Positions 11,382 to 24,679 are shown, numbered from the stretch's first letter. The stretch: 64,000 nucleotides of DNA from Trichopria drosophilae (GCA_030407085.1 CM059587.1:106997501-107061500), one strand, 5' to 3'. Numbers and translations: made by a program. Notes: generated by a model not told the origin, from the letters alone.

Positions 11382-11471
11382 TTAACCCTCCTGTGCTCCA
11401 GGACGAGTATATTCGTCCACACTACATTGTTCCCTTATGGGAAAAGAAAAACTGGCACACAGGAGGGTTAA
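11382..11471. mobile_element. 90-bp TTAA-flanked MITE (piggyBac-like), copy 1
   Basis: TTAA at 11382-11385 and 11468-11471 border inverted ends ccctcctgtg / cacaggaggg. TTAA duplication plus CCC terminus is the piggyBac pattern. A related copy lies at 45578-45666. Confidence 0.75.
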
Positions 11472-11763
11472 ACGCTTTTGCGCTATACTTTCAAAAATAT
11501 ATACTCTATTAAATACGACTCAATTGAATATTTTCCAATTTCTATAAAGAAAACCCTACGGAAGTTTATATAGATCGAATATTTATAAACTATTTGGAAA
11601 GTATACTCCACATTTTAAGTGACATACACAAAATAATGCCTACTGACTTTTTTGTTGTCATATATCCATTTACATTTTTATACAACATTGTGAAAATTAC
11701 GTTTTAAATATACTTTACAAATTTTTTCGTTTATAACATTACTAATCAACGGCTAGTTTCTCA

Positions 11764-12010
11764 CTTGATAAAGGCTGATACAACCGCGCAGCATTCGAAA
11801 GAGATGATTCCACAACCGGGAATTCAGCACGTAGCAGAGAAAAGGAATTCGTAAATAATCATTATTCCATTCTTTCGGCGATAAGCAACTCTGCAGCGAG
11901 TTAATAAAGCGACTGCGATAAGGAGAGAAGTAGAATCTTATCGAAATTATCCGGTGAAACACTGACGCATCTTTCCTACCAATAGCCAAAGACATGGCGA
12001 TCGTCGATGG
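11764..12010. promoter_or_regulatory. Unique island with GATA-type sites
   Basis: Contains tgataaag, cgataagc, cgataagg, cttatcg and ttatccgg within about 200 bp, in G+C-richer sequence between repeats. A minus-strand open frame 11753-12058 covers it but has no recognisable domain. Enhancer-like character is inference. Confidence 0.3.
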
Positions 12011-12099
12011 ATACTGTCGATGAGTCACACATTTGAAGAAGAAAGAAAAAAACCACAATCGCCATTTTTAAATTTTGTTTACGATTTTGTGTAATGAAT

Positions 12100-13340
12100 C
12101 TAGATGTTATACTTCTGAGAAAATTAAAGTCGCAAGAGAATTTTTTGTTAGAGATGTTTCAATGTCAGACATCACATCCTGTTTTATGTATGATAAATTC
12201 ACGATGTTATTGCATGGAAATCGTAGTGCAAGAATCATGTGATTCGAATTAAGTGATGCTATAAACTTTTTTAGTCAACCGAATTTGTCACAGATTCATG
12301 ATTTAGAATAATAATTTATAATGTGATAAAAATATGAAATCTTATTAAATAATATATCAGTCAATTAAAACATAACATTTGTTTGGTACCACGAGATTAT
12401 TCTTCATAGCCTTTCATTTTATTCGATCACTATGTGTTTGTGAGATTCGTCGAAAAAACTTTACTTTGCATGAATCGTCAATGTTCATAACATTACTTTC
12501 TGTGGTTATCCCGTGTTAAAACTTTCTTTTTTATTTTGTTTTTTTGAAGAAAGGTTGATTAGTAATTAGTTTACAGAAAATTTCTACTTCTCAATGTCAC
12601 ATAACTGTCATATCACAAAAAATATGTCAATTAAATTTCTGAAATTCGATATAAACATCGCTTGCTTTCTACAGTTAGTGAGAAACAATGGTTCTTTTGA
12701 TTCGTATTTGAAAGTATCATGTGGCGACTAGGTGATGCCATGTATCCCTCAAAGTTTTATGTGACAATCATGGATTTTATTTCAATTGTCGTCTAATCAC
12801 AAACGACTATAGTAAGGGAATTAGACAATTTTTCTCGAATCACATTCTGCAGTTATTTGTTATTGATAAGGAATAGTCAAGAATGTAGTTGACAAATAAT
12901 CGTTATGTGATACTGACATGAAACCACAGTAATAAAGGATATTTCTCATATTATTACTAAACACTACTGAAGCAAGTAGTAAATGTAATGCGATATTTTT
13001 GTATCGTCATCATATTTTAAGACAATGTTATTATGATGTGATGATCATAGCATTGACATCACATTCAACACATATTAGACTATGTGATGTGGGGTACTTC
13101 CTCCAAGTTTCATAATCGTGGATTGTAGTTTCAATGTCACGTAATAATAAGTCACGATAAAAATTATTTTTAATCACTCACTAATTTTTCATGAGATTTT
13201 TCTGTTATCACATTTATCTAAATTTCGTGATTATTATATAATTGTTGTCATTTAATTATTCAGTGAGATATTATATTTACACTGTTTCGGTGATTTTTAA
13301 ATTTCTGTTCATCACTTGTCACATCAGTACCATAACTTAT
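12100..13340. repeat. Strongly decayed satellite-like DNA (~350-bp spacing)
   Basis: Segments starting near 12733 (ctaggtgatgccatgtatcc) and 13081 (ctatgtgatgtggggtactt) align over more than 70 bp, including tcctcca/ccctcaaagttt, atcgtggatt and tttcaatgtc/attgtc. Other gtgat/atcac words are scattered. Too diverged to define a monomer. Confidence 0.45.
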
Positions 13341-13559
13341 ATGATTGCCACATTGTCATATAATAACCAACTGCCATATGACACCATGTAATTGTAATAT
13401 TTTTGCATGAGTGTTAATTGATTTTTACGCGATATTAATGAGACTTTCTCCAACTTTTTAGCAGCCGTCATACAATATTTTTGTCTTTCCTCATTAATAA
13501 GACATTTTTCAAGCTTATTAATGAGACAAGAGATTATAGTCTTCAGGCGCAATTAAAAC

Positions 13560-13920
13560 TACTCGAACGAAATCACCAGGCTTTCGCAGCTTCAATGATT
13601 TATGTAGGTTATACACTGATCTTTTTCTAAAAGAAATGAGCCGCTGAAGAATAAAGAAAGAGCGGGAAAAAGAAATGGAAGCAAATGAAAAGTAGAAAGA
13701 TCCCGAGATGGACAGGCGCGACTATGGTGGGGAAGGGGTAAGATCGTTATCGGCACTTTCCTGTGTCCTGCCACATTCTGGAAAGAACGTTTCGAGCTTG
13801 TATGAGGAAACGTCGTTCATGAGTTATTCATGACTGTCGCCAAACAAGCACTGTCAGTGCATCTGTGAGACCAAGTTCGTTCCTTTCAAGTTGACGGCAT
13901 TTTGCCGCGATTTTTAACGC
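13560..13920. other. G+C-richer unique block, no gene seen
   Basis: Unique sequence including agatcccgagatggacaggc and a gttatcgg word. Minus-strand open frame 13592-13774 is short and not recognisable. Confidence 0.35.
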
Positions 13921-14231
13921 GAATTTCAACGCAGCTTTGAAAAACATTGACTGAAATTACCATTTTGATTCAATATTTTTCTGATTAATAAATTTCTGAC
14001 AATATAGGTATCTGATTTTGAGGGAAGATTCCAAAAATCGAATTTTCATGGAAAGATGGTGAATTGAATCAGCGATGAAGAATCACTGACAATGTATTTT
14101 GGTACCTATTTGTGCTATAAAATTCGTCTAGAATTCCTGTAAGAATCGTGTGATAAAACGTCCTATTTTATAACGATCGTTTCAACATGTGGTTTCCGTA
14201 AATCTTTATTCGCAGGTTGTCACCGGTACCC

Positions 14232-14258
14232 ATGTCGTATAATGCAGCAGGTACGAAG
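14232..14258 (+). CDS. Candidate alternative first exon (9 codons)
   Basis: ATG at 14232 opens MSYNAAGTK and reaches AAG followed by gtatgtaag, a good donor, again in phase 0. An acceptor-like aatctttattcgcag precedes at 14215, so the exon could be 14216-14258. Its acceptor context (tttattcgcag|gt) closely resembles that of the candidate exon at 7047-7119. It cannot follow that exon in frame (a stop is reached), so it would be an alternative start, not exon 2. Very short; could be chance. Confidence 0.22.
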
Positions 14259-14509
14259 GTATGTAAGATCGGTAAAACCACGACGAAACAGCTGGACAGC
14301 GAACTCGTCTAAGATCCTTGAATGATTGCATCGATTCCCCTATTTCTTGAAAAAAAATTTTCGAAGATTAAAACATTTGTCTAAAAGTATCTTTTATTCT
14401 CAATTTGTACTTTCTTATCATGTTATGATTTTTTTGTAGAAGATCTATGATATCGCAAAATTGAAATATGATTCAATGATTATTATTAGACACGTCATGA
14501 AATGTGAAT

Positions 14510-15410
14510 TCTATACCATCTCATGACATACCAGGCCCATTTAGTGAACCATGGTTGTGAGCTGCACGCGCTATGTGATGGATACGTAAATATCTTCACC
14601 CAGGATGACATATATTTCGATTACATGTTTTCTACGTGATCTCCGTAGAAGCTTGACGTTATTATTGTATGGACTAACGACTGCTTCTTAACAGAAATAA
14701 TGATTGTTATGTGATCTCTAAAAGTCATAAAGTACGATTTCGTCTCCTCAACTTCACAACGTCACATTATCATACGACCCAACAACATCTGCTGAATTGC
14801 ATTAAATAACGAAGATGACCACAGTGACTTGTTCCAGGATGAATATATTGATCATGTGATTGCTATGTGATCTGTATAAACACATGGCGTTATAATAAGA
14901 TATAATTCTATAGCTTTTGTTGCGGTGGGTTGAATGACGGAAGAGGCCTGCTTCTAAAAATCACGTGAGTGACATTGCTGCATGAGGCCTTCATCATCAC
15001 ATGATCGATATGTGATCTCGCTGCATTCATTACGATATTACTATATGCAGAAAAGTATGGGTTGCATTAAATGAAAGAAGATATATCTAATTGCTTTGTG
15101 CAGGAATTAATACATTAATCACATGATAATTATGTGATCTCCATAAAATCATGATATATTTCATATAATTTCATCTCTACAGGATCTTCATATTGCCAAA
15201 TTTTATCTCATTTGACATATACCACGTTGCATAAAATATATCTATCACATGATTACTATGTGATCTTCTGACGCTCATGAGATAATTATCGTTGATTTTT
15301 ACGGCATCTACTACACACGTAATAGACCAAGATGTCTCAAGCGGCTTTTTCAGGACGAATGTATTTATCAGGACGAATATATATATCACATGATTCCAAT
15401 ATAATCGTAT
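14510..15410. repeat. ~130-bp decayed satellite with ATCACATGATNNNTATGTGATCT core
   Basis: An imperfect palindrome, atcacatgat followed by three bases then tatgtgatct, recurs near 14853, 14994, 15117, 15245 and (degraded) 15387, with older versions near 14615 and 14700. Spacing is roughly 123-142 bp. Shared words between palindromes include aggacgaatata and gcattaaat. Confidence 0.7.
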
Positions 15411-15639
15411 AAACAGAGGCCAGAGGTGATTCAATAAAAGAATTGGTCTTCTTCTAGAAATTATGTGACTGTCACGTTTGATCCACAAGACCTTCATACA
15501 GCATAAATGTCAGAGCTTAACGGAATTTCTCAAGGAATCATCTAACAATAAATTAAAAACAGCTAAAAAATACATTTTTCTCTGTCGAATGAAATATTTC
15601 AAGTCGATTCGTTTCACGTCCCCAAAAAATGGTCTTATC

Positions 15640-16140
15640 GCCTTCGTGAATCCGAGCATGAATCGTGGCCAGTCGTTACGTTGGACGGATATTCCGCGAT
15701 CGTAAACAAATAGAAATTCATCCGATTTATCTCCATCGATCCATCCATCCATCTCGTTCGTTTTTCTCATGATTTTCTGTGCTTCTTTCATCGTCTGTCG
15801 TGGTATAGGGACGTACCTCGGCCATACTGGGATACGCGAAAAGCGAGAAGGACCTATCGCTATCAGATAGTCGCCCGTCTCACCGCAAATCTCGTCCGTC
15901 TAGTCATACAGCCCGGCGATTCGCTATTTATCTGGACTTCGCAAAACGAATCTAGGAGATTGACCTATCGTTTTATGAGATCTGCCCCCCTGTTCCCCAC
16001 CTCTTCCCTTCACGACTCCACCGAGCGAGGATTAGATCTGACGTCCCTCTCTTCAAACATTTCTTTCTCTCTCCGTCTATTTTTCGCTCCAACTCTTTCG
16101 TTCTATATTCCTCTCCTTCCTTTTCCAGGGCAAACGGCTA
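15640..16140. promoter_or_regulatory. Unique G+C-richer block ending in a strong pyrimidine tract/acceptor
   Basis: Contains cgtaaacaaat, ctatcagatagt and aatctaggag words and then a long pyrimidine-rich stretch ending ccttccttttccag at 16130, a good splice acceptor consensus. ATG at 16142 follows, but no donor or recognisable protein was found. Function unknown. Confidence 0.25.
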
Positions 16141-16619
16141 CCATGAGACTCCGTCTCACTTCAACTTGGGCAGGCACCGAATCGCGTTTTATTATGCATC
16201 TCTTATTCCACCGGTTCAGTTCTTTTGTACTTCGTCGTTCTTTTATCCTCAGTCGGTCTTTCCGTTCGCTCCATTCTTTCTCCTGATGCATCTTTCGTTT
16301 CTCTCGTGTATATCTGTGCATCTCGTGCCCCGTTGTTGCGTATCTCTCGTCTTATGAACAGATTCGCTTATCTTCTGCTTCTCTCGCCTTATCTCTCCCT
16401 CTCTCTTGCCTGATCAGCATGCTCCTCGTTGCAGCCTCGTGGAACCCATATACTGGCTCAAAATTATTAACGAATTTCTAGTGCGTTCTATTTTTCGTAG
16501 AGTGATTAGACGGCATTGTGTGCGGATAACGAGGGATCAAGGAGATGTATCGATAATCCGACAAAGAACAGCAACCAGGGTTAATAATGGAATCTTGCAT
16601 AAGTTTAGTTGAGGAATGT

Positions 16620-18090
16620 GTGCTGTTTGCATTGTCACAACGATTAGTATGTATGTGTTTGGTGTTTAACTAGCATACAATTATTATGACGGAAATGTAA
16701 TATCATTGTCACGTGTCAATCACACTCTACTGTGGGCCGGGGTTCTGACTGCAGGGCCCTAGGTCGTCCGGTCCTTGTACAGTCGGTGTAAAGGCAAGGG
16801 CCAATTAGCCTCAGGGGGCAGAAAGGGCCGGAATATTAAAAAAAAAACCACACTCTACTGAAGTCTATAGCTTTGACGTACTTAAATTGCGGTTAGACTA
16901 TAAGATGCGTTTCTTCTTTAGTTGTCAAGCCATTGTAACAACTCTTATAGACGGAAATGTGATGTCATTGCCATTTGTCAACCATATACTATTGACCTGT
17001 GTAAATTTTATGTCCTTAATTTCGATAATGGTATGCATGACATTATACTCCAATTAATAGACAATTGATCATTTTTAACATTTGCGGAAATGTGATGCAA
17101 GTGTTATGTGTCAACGACGTCATTCTGCCTTGTTTAGTTTTCACATACTTTAATCGTGGTATGGCGGCGAAGGCCATGCATTTTTATCTCTTTATTGCTG
17201 GTAAACTTTTAACATTCGTTATGACAAAAATGTGATGTCATCATCGTATATAAATCACATACTACCGATATGTGCTGCTGTCATGTATTTCAGTTGTCAT
17301 AAGGCTATGTAATGAGTGAATCCGTCAATTATCAGAAAATTTTTAATATTCGTTACGACGGAAATGTGATTCCTTCTGACCCGTGCAGTATTGACGTACT
17401 TTAATTCCGGTAAGGCTATGACTGACAACCTTCCCTGTTATCAGGCAATCTTCAACATTCGGCATGACGGAAATTTTATGTCATTGTGATGTGTCAATCA
17501 CATACTACTGATCTCTGCAGCTTTAAATACTTTAATTGTGACATGGCTCTGAATGTCAAACAGTGATCATTGCATTGTCTGGTAATTTTCATCTTTCATT
17601 AGGACGGAAATGTGATGATCATAGTCTGTCGATCACATAGTACTGCTCTGTGTTGCTTATGCACTTCAATAGCCATAAGACTTCAAATATCATGTATTGA
17701 TCTTTCAATTGTCAGGTCATTTTTTATCATGTTTATGATCGAAATGTGATGACATGGTCATTACTTCAACAACAACTTTATGAAATTTCCGAAGGCACTG
17801 CTTCTTATGCGCCTTTCCAGTTATTAGGCTATTTTTAATATTTGTCGTGACGTAAAAGTGATGTTATTGTGATGTGGTAATCACATGCAACTGATCAGTG
17901 GTGCTTTGACGTATTTCAGTTACCATAGGTCTATGAATATCATGTGTGAATTCGTTAATTGTCAGGCAATTTTTATTATTGGTTATGACGGAAATGTGAT
18001 GTCATTGTCATGTCTCAACGAAATGTTCCTTACTTGCGTATCTCTGGAATACTTTAAATGTGGTTAGATTGGGAATGTTATTTGTTTGCC
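16620..18090. repeat. ~135-bp satellite array with atgacggaaatgtgatg core
   Basis: The core recurs near 16687, 16950, 17083, 17221, 17355, 17463, 17602, 17740, 17847 and 17986. Spacings are about 133-139 bp, with two short units of about 107 bp; the first spacing becomes normal when the 128-bp retroposon insertion is removed. Other shared parts are gtgtcaatcacatactactg, a ctttgacgtactttaatt segment and tgtcaggcaatttttaacat. Decayed units may reach 18360. Confidence 0.9.
16733..16848 (+). mobile_element. 116-bp 5'-truncated retroposon with 12-bp TSD
   Basis: Inserted in a satellite unit. The 12 bases cacactctactg occur just before (16721-16732) and just after (16849-16860). The insert is G+C-rich, unlike the host array, and ends in attaaaaaaaaaa. 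Poly-A tail plus TSD and lack of a head indicate a 5'-truncated non-LTR retrotransposon or SINE tail on the + strand. Parent family not recognised. Confidence 0.88.
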
Positions 18091-18359
18091 CTACAATTAT
18101 CGGTAATTTGTAGCAATTGAAAATTTCGTATACATTTGTGACTGTGAGTGTCACAATTGTCATAAATTTGTCACTTATTTATCATTTATCATTGTCTATC
18201 CTACAATTGCAAGAGAATTTTTATCAAATGAAGATTTTTATGACTATGAGAGTCTTAAATATCACTAACGCAAATCCAATTGCGTATCAGTTGTCATTCC
18301 AACGTTTCTGACACTTTCGTCTTTATGAATAGCATTCTGTATAGCTCTGACATACTTCA

Positions 18360-21300
18360 ATGTCATGCATATCGTTAAAAGTAAACTAAAATAATACTAA
18401 AATATACAAAATAAAATAACTGTTAACGGAATCGTCGTTATTGTGCGCCATTCCACAATTAAAGTTTGTTAAATCATATATTAATATCGTTGTTTTTAAC
18501 CTTCCGTTTTGAAATGGTTAACGATCATTAAATTGGTGAGCATATTTTTCATTAAGATTTTAATAATTTTCCTAAGTTTTTTATCGGTGTATATCGAATA
18601 GTTGTCAACTTTTACAACTCGTAACTTTTCAATATCATACTCAGTATTTGAGAACAATTGCAGACCTTTACTTATTAGTAGACCACAAAAAGATGAATGA
18701 TTTGAAACTAGTCAAGACTATTTAACTTTTAACGTTCGAAAGAACTAACAATTGTCTGTAGATTACAGTTATGAAAAACAAATATTTTCATTTTCAGCAG
18801 TAAATAATTAATATTTATTATTCATTTAAAACTTATTACTAACACTACTCATTCCTGAACTAGCTGTTAAACAGATTTGTCATTAGTAACTGTGGTACTA
18901 ACTACTTGCCATTCGTTATAATTGGAATAAGATAAGACTCGATTTATTTACCGTTAAGAATTATTCATATTTAATAGTATGATTGTTAGTATTTTAGACT
19001 CTCAGTGCAATACAATTAGTAGACCATTTATTAACATATTAATATTATATAAATCTTAAATAATAACTATTCACTACTCAAGATTTTTTGCAAATAATAG
19101 TTATTGTATATTACACATATTCTAAGCGTTATTCATAATATTTTTTAAGAAAACCCTAAATTTTCGATTACAGAAAATTAGTATCAGAAATGAGATATTT
19201 TTCAATGCAATTTTTGTTTTTGTAATTTCCTACTGGTATACTAACACCATACCATATTACCAACTATTTGTAAAATAGAAATAGTACTAGTTGTAATAAT
19301 TTAGTACAGTTCGATACGTGGACTTATTATTAAAAATATTACTATTTTAGTTAATAATTTGAGAGATTTTCATTATATTAGAATATTCGTTAATTTCTGC
19401 GTGACATACGTTTCAGTTCTTTTAGTTTATGCAGTTTGATTATAAAGTAAAGATAAATTTTTGCATAGCCAAGGTTGCATTAAAAAAATTAAATCGTTTG
19501 TTGACAAATTATTCTTTTGTATATACGCATTTATTATACGTGAAATTTATTTTCTTGAAGACCAGTCTCATTCTCGTCAGCAGTTAAATGCTCTGAACAA
19601 TGAATCGTGTTTCCGCCACTTTTGATAGATGAACTTTCGCAATTCTATTATCCTCACATTTCTACATAATTTGCATGCAATTTGTTGATGTTCTTATTGA
19701 AACGAACTAAGATCCCATTAAAATGTAAATTGCAGCATGTTTGTGTAATTCCTGATTTATGTGTCAACATGTGTCATGACTGTATTAAGAGTAGTGTGAA
19801 AATCAACAAGAAATATTTTCTTTAAAAAAAGTTCTTACGACTTTTTGGGGACTTAAAATATATTTTACAGATATGAGAAATTCTCTCGAACTTTTAATTT
19901 ATTAACAAGACACAATTTTGTAATTCAAGTTTTGATCGTAGCCATATGATAAGCTCGGCGAAAAAAATATTTGGGATTCATTGTATTTTATTGAGAAAAA
20001 CGCTTAAAAGTGAGCGTAACTCAGTTTTTGAGAAATTCTAATTTATTTATTAAATCTTTTATTATTACTTCTCACAATTTCTTAATAATTTTAGTGATCA
20101 GGTAAAAAATTTGGAAAAATTAATGCGGTAAGGTTGTAGAGAATCTTTTCTCGAAAAAATGAGCCGTCGTTCGTTAAAATCCATTCATTTAAAAACAAAT
20201 GTTAATTGGCAATAAGAAAAAAGTTTGAGTAATTAACGAAAATGGTTTAAAAGATTATTTTTGCAGGTATCCACTTTTTTAAAAACAATAATACTTTTTC
20301 CCTTCAACAATGTCGTTATTAGATGAAACTAAATTCTTGGAAACGTTATTAAATATTTTTCCCAAGCATACTATATCCCGTGGTCTACATCTACATATCA
20401 CGTGGTATCCATTATCCATTTGTAAAATTGTCGAAAAAAATGTATTCCGATTTTTTGGTACTTTTGTAGATAACATCCGCTATATTGTTTTTCTGCAGCA
20501 TGGAATTGCAATTTTGACCCCATAAATCGGTAAAGCATACCCAAAATTAATAAAGTAAGTTGGTTTCATTATGATATTTTCAATTTTCCATTTGCTTGAG
20601 AGCTTTGGAAATGAGCTAAAAATCTCGTCATCTTGGACGTTAATAGGTTAACTAACTACAAAAATAGTTTACTACCGTCTGGGCAACTACTAAAAACCGG
20701 TTGAATTTTTCAAATACATTTTTTTCAACGTAACTATAGTGGTCTTAATATCTTCAATGTATTCTCTTCGTTTTGTTTATCATATACATCGGAAGGATGG
20801 TAAAATAAAACTCCGAATTTGCGTAAATTTCATAAATTTTTGTTCGTTTCGACGACTTATGGGTCTTACAGGTCTGCCGATTTTCTAAACTCGGATTTTT
20901 ATTGTAGTATCGAAATAGATTGAATTTATTATATGTCGGTGTTAATATTAAAAAAGGTATTTTGATTATGATTTTATGTTATCTACAGAAGCGTCAATGA
21001 TACATTTTTTATTACTAACATTTTGTTAAAATCAACGATGAAATATTATCTACATGAAAAATAATTTGCTTTGAAAAAATGCTTAAGAAAATTTCAAACA
21101 ATATTCGTGACACAGAACAATAAACGAATCCGTGTACAAGAATACACGTTATTGCAGTATATATGTAAATAAAGTTCTAAAATTAACGTAGCGTTACTAT
21201 GGAGATTTAATCTTCTTTGCCTAATGTTGAAGTTAAAATCAAGACAAGAAGCAATTCCGAGTATCCGTGTTTATCCTGATGCTGGATCTAAAACTTATCC

Positions 21301-21690
21301 GAATATTGCCGTAGATCGGACTCGCTCGATATGTAAATGTGAAATTGTAACAATTTTAATAGCACGCGTGTCATTTTGTAAGACGTCGAACTAATCTTTC
21401 CAGTTCATTTTTTTGATCCGGTCTATTTTTATTTTCCTTTGATTTGTAGATTGTTTAAAACTACATTTTTAAAAAATATTTATAAGTAAATTCGATTAAA
21501 TTAAAAACGAAAAACAATTCGAACTAAGCATTAACAATAAGTGTTCTTCATTTTATAACACGGATGACGTCCGTTACAAATTATTTACAATTTCCATTTT
21601 TTTAAAAAAAGAGGAAGGTGAGTCAATATTGAAGAACCTAAAAGAAAATATTTATTTTACATCTTTTGAAGCGCGCATTTTTATTTATAC
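18360..21690. other. AT-rich stretch, no gene seen
   Basis: Long AT-rich unique or ancient-repeat sequence. Small open frames lack domains. No TIRs or tandem structure recognised. Confidence 0.5.
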
Positions 21691-21699
21691 AGAAAATAC

Positions 21700-22000
21700 C
21701 AGAAATTTGCTACTAGAAGGTTTTAGTGGTCTTCGATTACGAAACTAGCATCAGATTTCGAAAATTCAAATTGAGAAGCTAATATGGAGGACAAAAATAT
21801 TAAAATTACTTCAGGTAGCAAAAACTATTCACTCGGGGATTTTTGAGGATTGTTACGAATGGTTAACATTTTCGATATTCAAAATGGCGGTACCAAGATG
21901 GATGACAAAAATATAAAAAGTTTCTTTCTCCAGAATTTTCAAGGTCATATCTAAGCTTAGATTTTTAAAATAAAAATGGCGGATGCAAAATGGTTGACCA
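21700..22000 (+). repeat. Tandem copies of the ATGGCGG module
   Basis: Three related segments: at 21735-21800 (gattacgaaactagcatcag, gaaaattcaaattgag), 21825-21915 (ctcggggatttttgaggatt, then attcaaaatggcggtaccaa) and 21935-22000 (aaaaatggcggatgcaaaat, then ggttgacc). Shared order: TCGNTGATTACGAAT, TCAGATTT, AAAATTCAAAATGGCGGATC, then an ATATGGCGGACC-like half. Confidence 0.7.
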
Positions 22001-22429
22001 AAATGTTCCTTAACCCTTCAACTCTCAAATAGCCAACATTTTGGATGCATATTCTTGTGTAAAAAAGTCTCATCTTTCGAATGGCATAGCCAAATCTATC
22101 AATAAATGAGAGCAAATTGTGTCTTTTTAACAATAACAAAAAAAACGTTGACTTTCAATTTGTTTTTTAAGGAATTTTTTTAACTATGCTGTCGGTACTT
22201 AAAAACATTCTAACCTATCAGTATGCGGGACCCGAATGTTATTCTTCCAAAATATATTTTTAGATACTTTGATTTTTATTGTTAACCGATCCAAAATAAC
22301 GTCCGAATCCCCGAAATTATTGAAAAATCACAGTAATGTGCACTTTTGAAGTCTAATCTAAGTTTTAGCGGGAAAAATAACTTTTGTCAGTTTCGTGGCA
22401 ACAGATGCACATTAGCAAAATTAGCTCAT

Positions 22430-22625
22430 ACAATTGATTTTCAAGATGGCGGCCATGATGAGTCAGCTAAAATAACGTATTTACACAGCTTTACAGTCAC
22501 GGTATAATGTTCAAACCTCTTTATTCAATAGTTTTATGAACTTTCAGGATCATTAGATCTAATTAATTATTAGCTTATCAAAATTCAAAATAGCGGATCC
22601 AATATGGCGGACCGCAAACTCAAAA
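22430..22625 (+). repeat. Further ATGGCGG-module fragments
   Basis: ttcaagatggcggccatgat at 22439 and ttcaaaatagcggatccaat followed by atggcggaccgc at 22585-22612. Confidence 0.6.
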
Positions 22626-23079
22626 ATAACCATTCAGGAAAAATAAAAAATACTGCCGAATTCTACGTGAGATTTGAAATCAAAATATTGTAAATTTTCT
22701 CGCTCAAAGCAGCCGTTTTCGAGTAAAAAATTATCAAAATCGAAAATTTGGCTACAAAATTTGCATTGTAATATTCGTCAATTTCATTAATAAAAAGTCA
22801 CTAATATCCGGGATGAAAAAAATGACATTCAGGATATTTTAACATGACACTTTGACCCCAGTTGGCTTCAACCTGTTTGAGGAGGGAATCTTCAGCTTTG
22901 TGGTAAATGATCGGTATAAATATGAATTCCTCGCGTTCTCTGTTCGTTTTTGCTACTAAAATTAAAAGTTCGAAGCATGTAATGCTGGCCTAATTTCGAA
23001 GGAAGATCGAGATCGTGATTAGACGACTATTTGAATACTCGCGCCATGTTTTAAATAAAGAGCCTTGACTTACACGAGG

Positions 23080-23290
23080 AGCTCGTAATGATAAAAACTG
23101 GAAGCGAGTCCCCGAGCGTCGACGCTGCTGGAACGAGATAAAACTGATAGAGAGATCGATGAAGGCGATAGCTCAAGTTATTACCGGATAGAGTGAGACC
23201 GACTAATAGCGCGGGAGAGACAAAGAGAGATGCATTGCCAAATGTTAAAATACAGAACTGAGAAAACGCGAAATGAGAGATAGCGTACTG
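23080..23290. promoter_or_regulatory. Unique G+C-richer island with GATA words
   Basis: gagataaaactgatagagag, aaggcgatagc and ccggatagag in a purine-rich block containing gagcgtcgacgctgctgg. Regulatory role is inference. Confidence 0.22.
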
Positions 23291-24059
23291 CGATAATTCG
23301 GAAGTTTCAGGGAGATAAATGTGTTTATTTACTGTTCGTTATAGCTCCGATAATTTTCTAATGCAGATGTTATATCTCTTAGTCCTGAAAAAATTTTGCA
23401 TAATGCAGAGTCAGAAAAAATGATGAAAATGTTTTATTTGCTAAATACATGTGGTTTCAGACAATTAAACAATCCAAAACCACGTCGGTAATATCCCAAA
23501 TATTGAAATAGTTAAAAAAATAGGGTGAACTTTCGAAAAGATGTTTTTTTTTATTTGTTCTGGGTTTTCTGAATTATTTCCACACATCTTGAAAATTTCG
23601 AGAAATGTTTCAAATAGAAAATGTAGGATACGAAATTTTCTGCAAAAAAGGTCTAATGCATTTTTTCTGCAGGAATCAAACAAATTGAGAATAATTACAA
23701 ATTAAATACATGCAATGTAGATTTACTTCGCACGCTCTCCGCATGATGGGGTGAAGTGTTCTTCTTTCCCGCGAGACTATTGCAGTTACAGATGGTACAT
23801 ATTCACACCTGGTTCGTTAAATATTTTCTATTTAGTTCGCATATTACACCGAACAACAATATTAAAAAAAAAGAATTGATTAAACTATGTTCGTTTTTAT
23901 TTTTCGATCTTTGAATATGAATTAAAATCAAACATCTGATGTTTATATAAAAACGAAATCTTAACGGAAATTACACAAGTACATTATTTAAAATACAAAC
24001 GACATTTTAGCAAGTTAATATTACTTAGTAACTATGCTTATGGAATGTTTACAACTGCC

Positions 24060-24480
24060 AGACAGGCCAAAAGAAAAATGTAGGATTCCCGCCGTGTTTC
24101 GTCGAGTTAATAGATACGAAGCTTTATGCGTATAGAAAACTATTTCTTCAACCAGAAGAAAAACCGGAGGAAGATTATGAAAACTCGAATGTACAAATTG
24201 AGAGAGATATAAAAGATAAGGGTGGAAAAGTAAAAAGTTGAAAATAAGAGAAAATTAACGAAGAGAAGGACGTCGGAGGGCGGATGAAGCACAGTCGCTT
24301 ATACACTTGCTTGGTCGCCGATAAGCACAACCAGTTATCGAGAAATGGAAATGACTGATAAGCACTTGGACGCATGTTTTTTGTTTTTATAAATATCGCA
24401 TTAAAGCGATTGCCTCCGCGGAATTCCCGGCCGCCATCGCACACGTAAAAACAAAAAATATGCCTCTCATAAAAACTACA
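24060..24480. promoter_or_regulatory. Unique island with paired GATA sites
   Basis: cgccgataagcac, cagttatcgag and ctgataagcac occur within 50 bp (24315-24365), two sharing GATAAGCAC. Followed by ccgcggaattcccggccgcc. Looks like a transcription-factor-binding cluster. The minus-strand open frame 24175-24492 has no domain. Confidence 0.33.
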
Positions 24481-24679
24481 GTTTGAAGACACGATTTACG
24501 GTGATGCCAATATGTCATTAAATTCTTGATACATCTTTTCAATATTGTCAAAAATCAAAAACTCTGTCGAAAAAATTTTAAATGGCGGATTGAAATTGTT
24601 AAATAAATTATAGTCTTAGTTAAGTATTTCTGTAGTCTTTATCTACAACTTTGTTCAATGTATGTATAACTTAAATAAC

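Noticed and set aside
16142..16288. 48-codon ATG frame after a strong acceptor
   Set aside because: No donor, no recognisable sequence, pyrimidine-rich composition. The acceptor is noted in the regulatory entry only.
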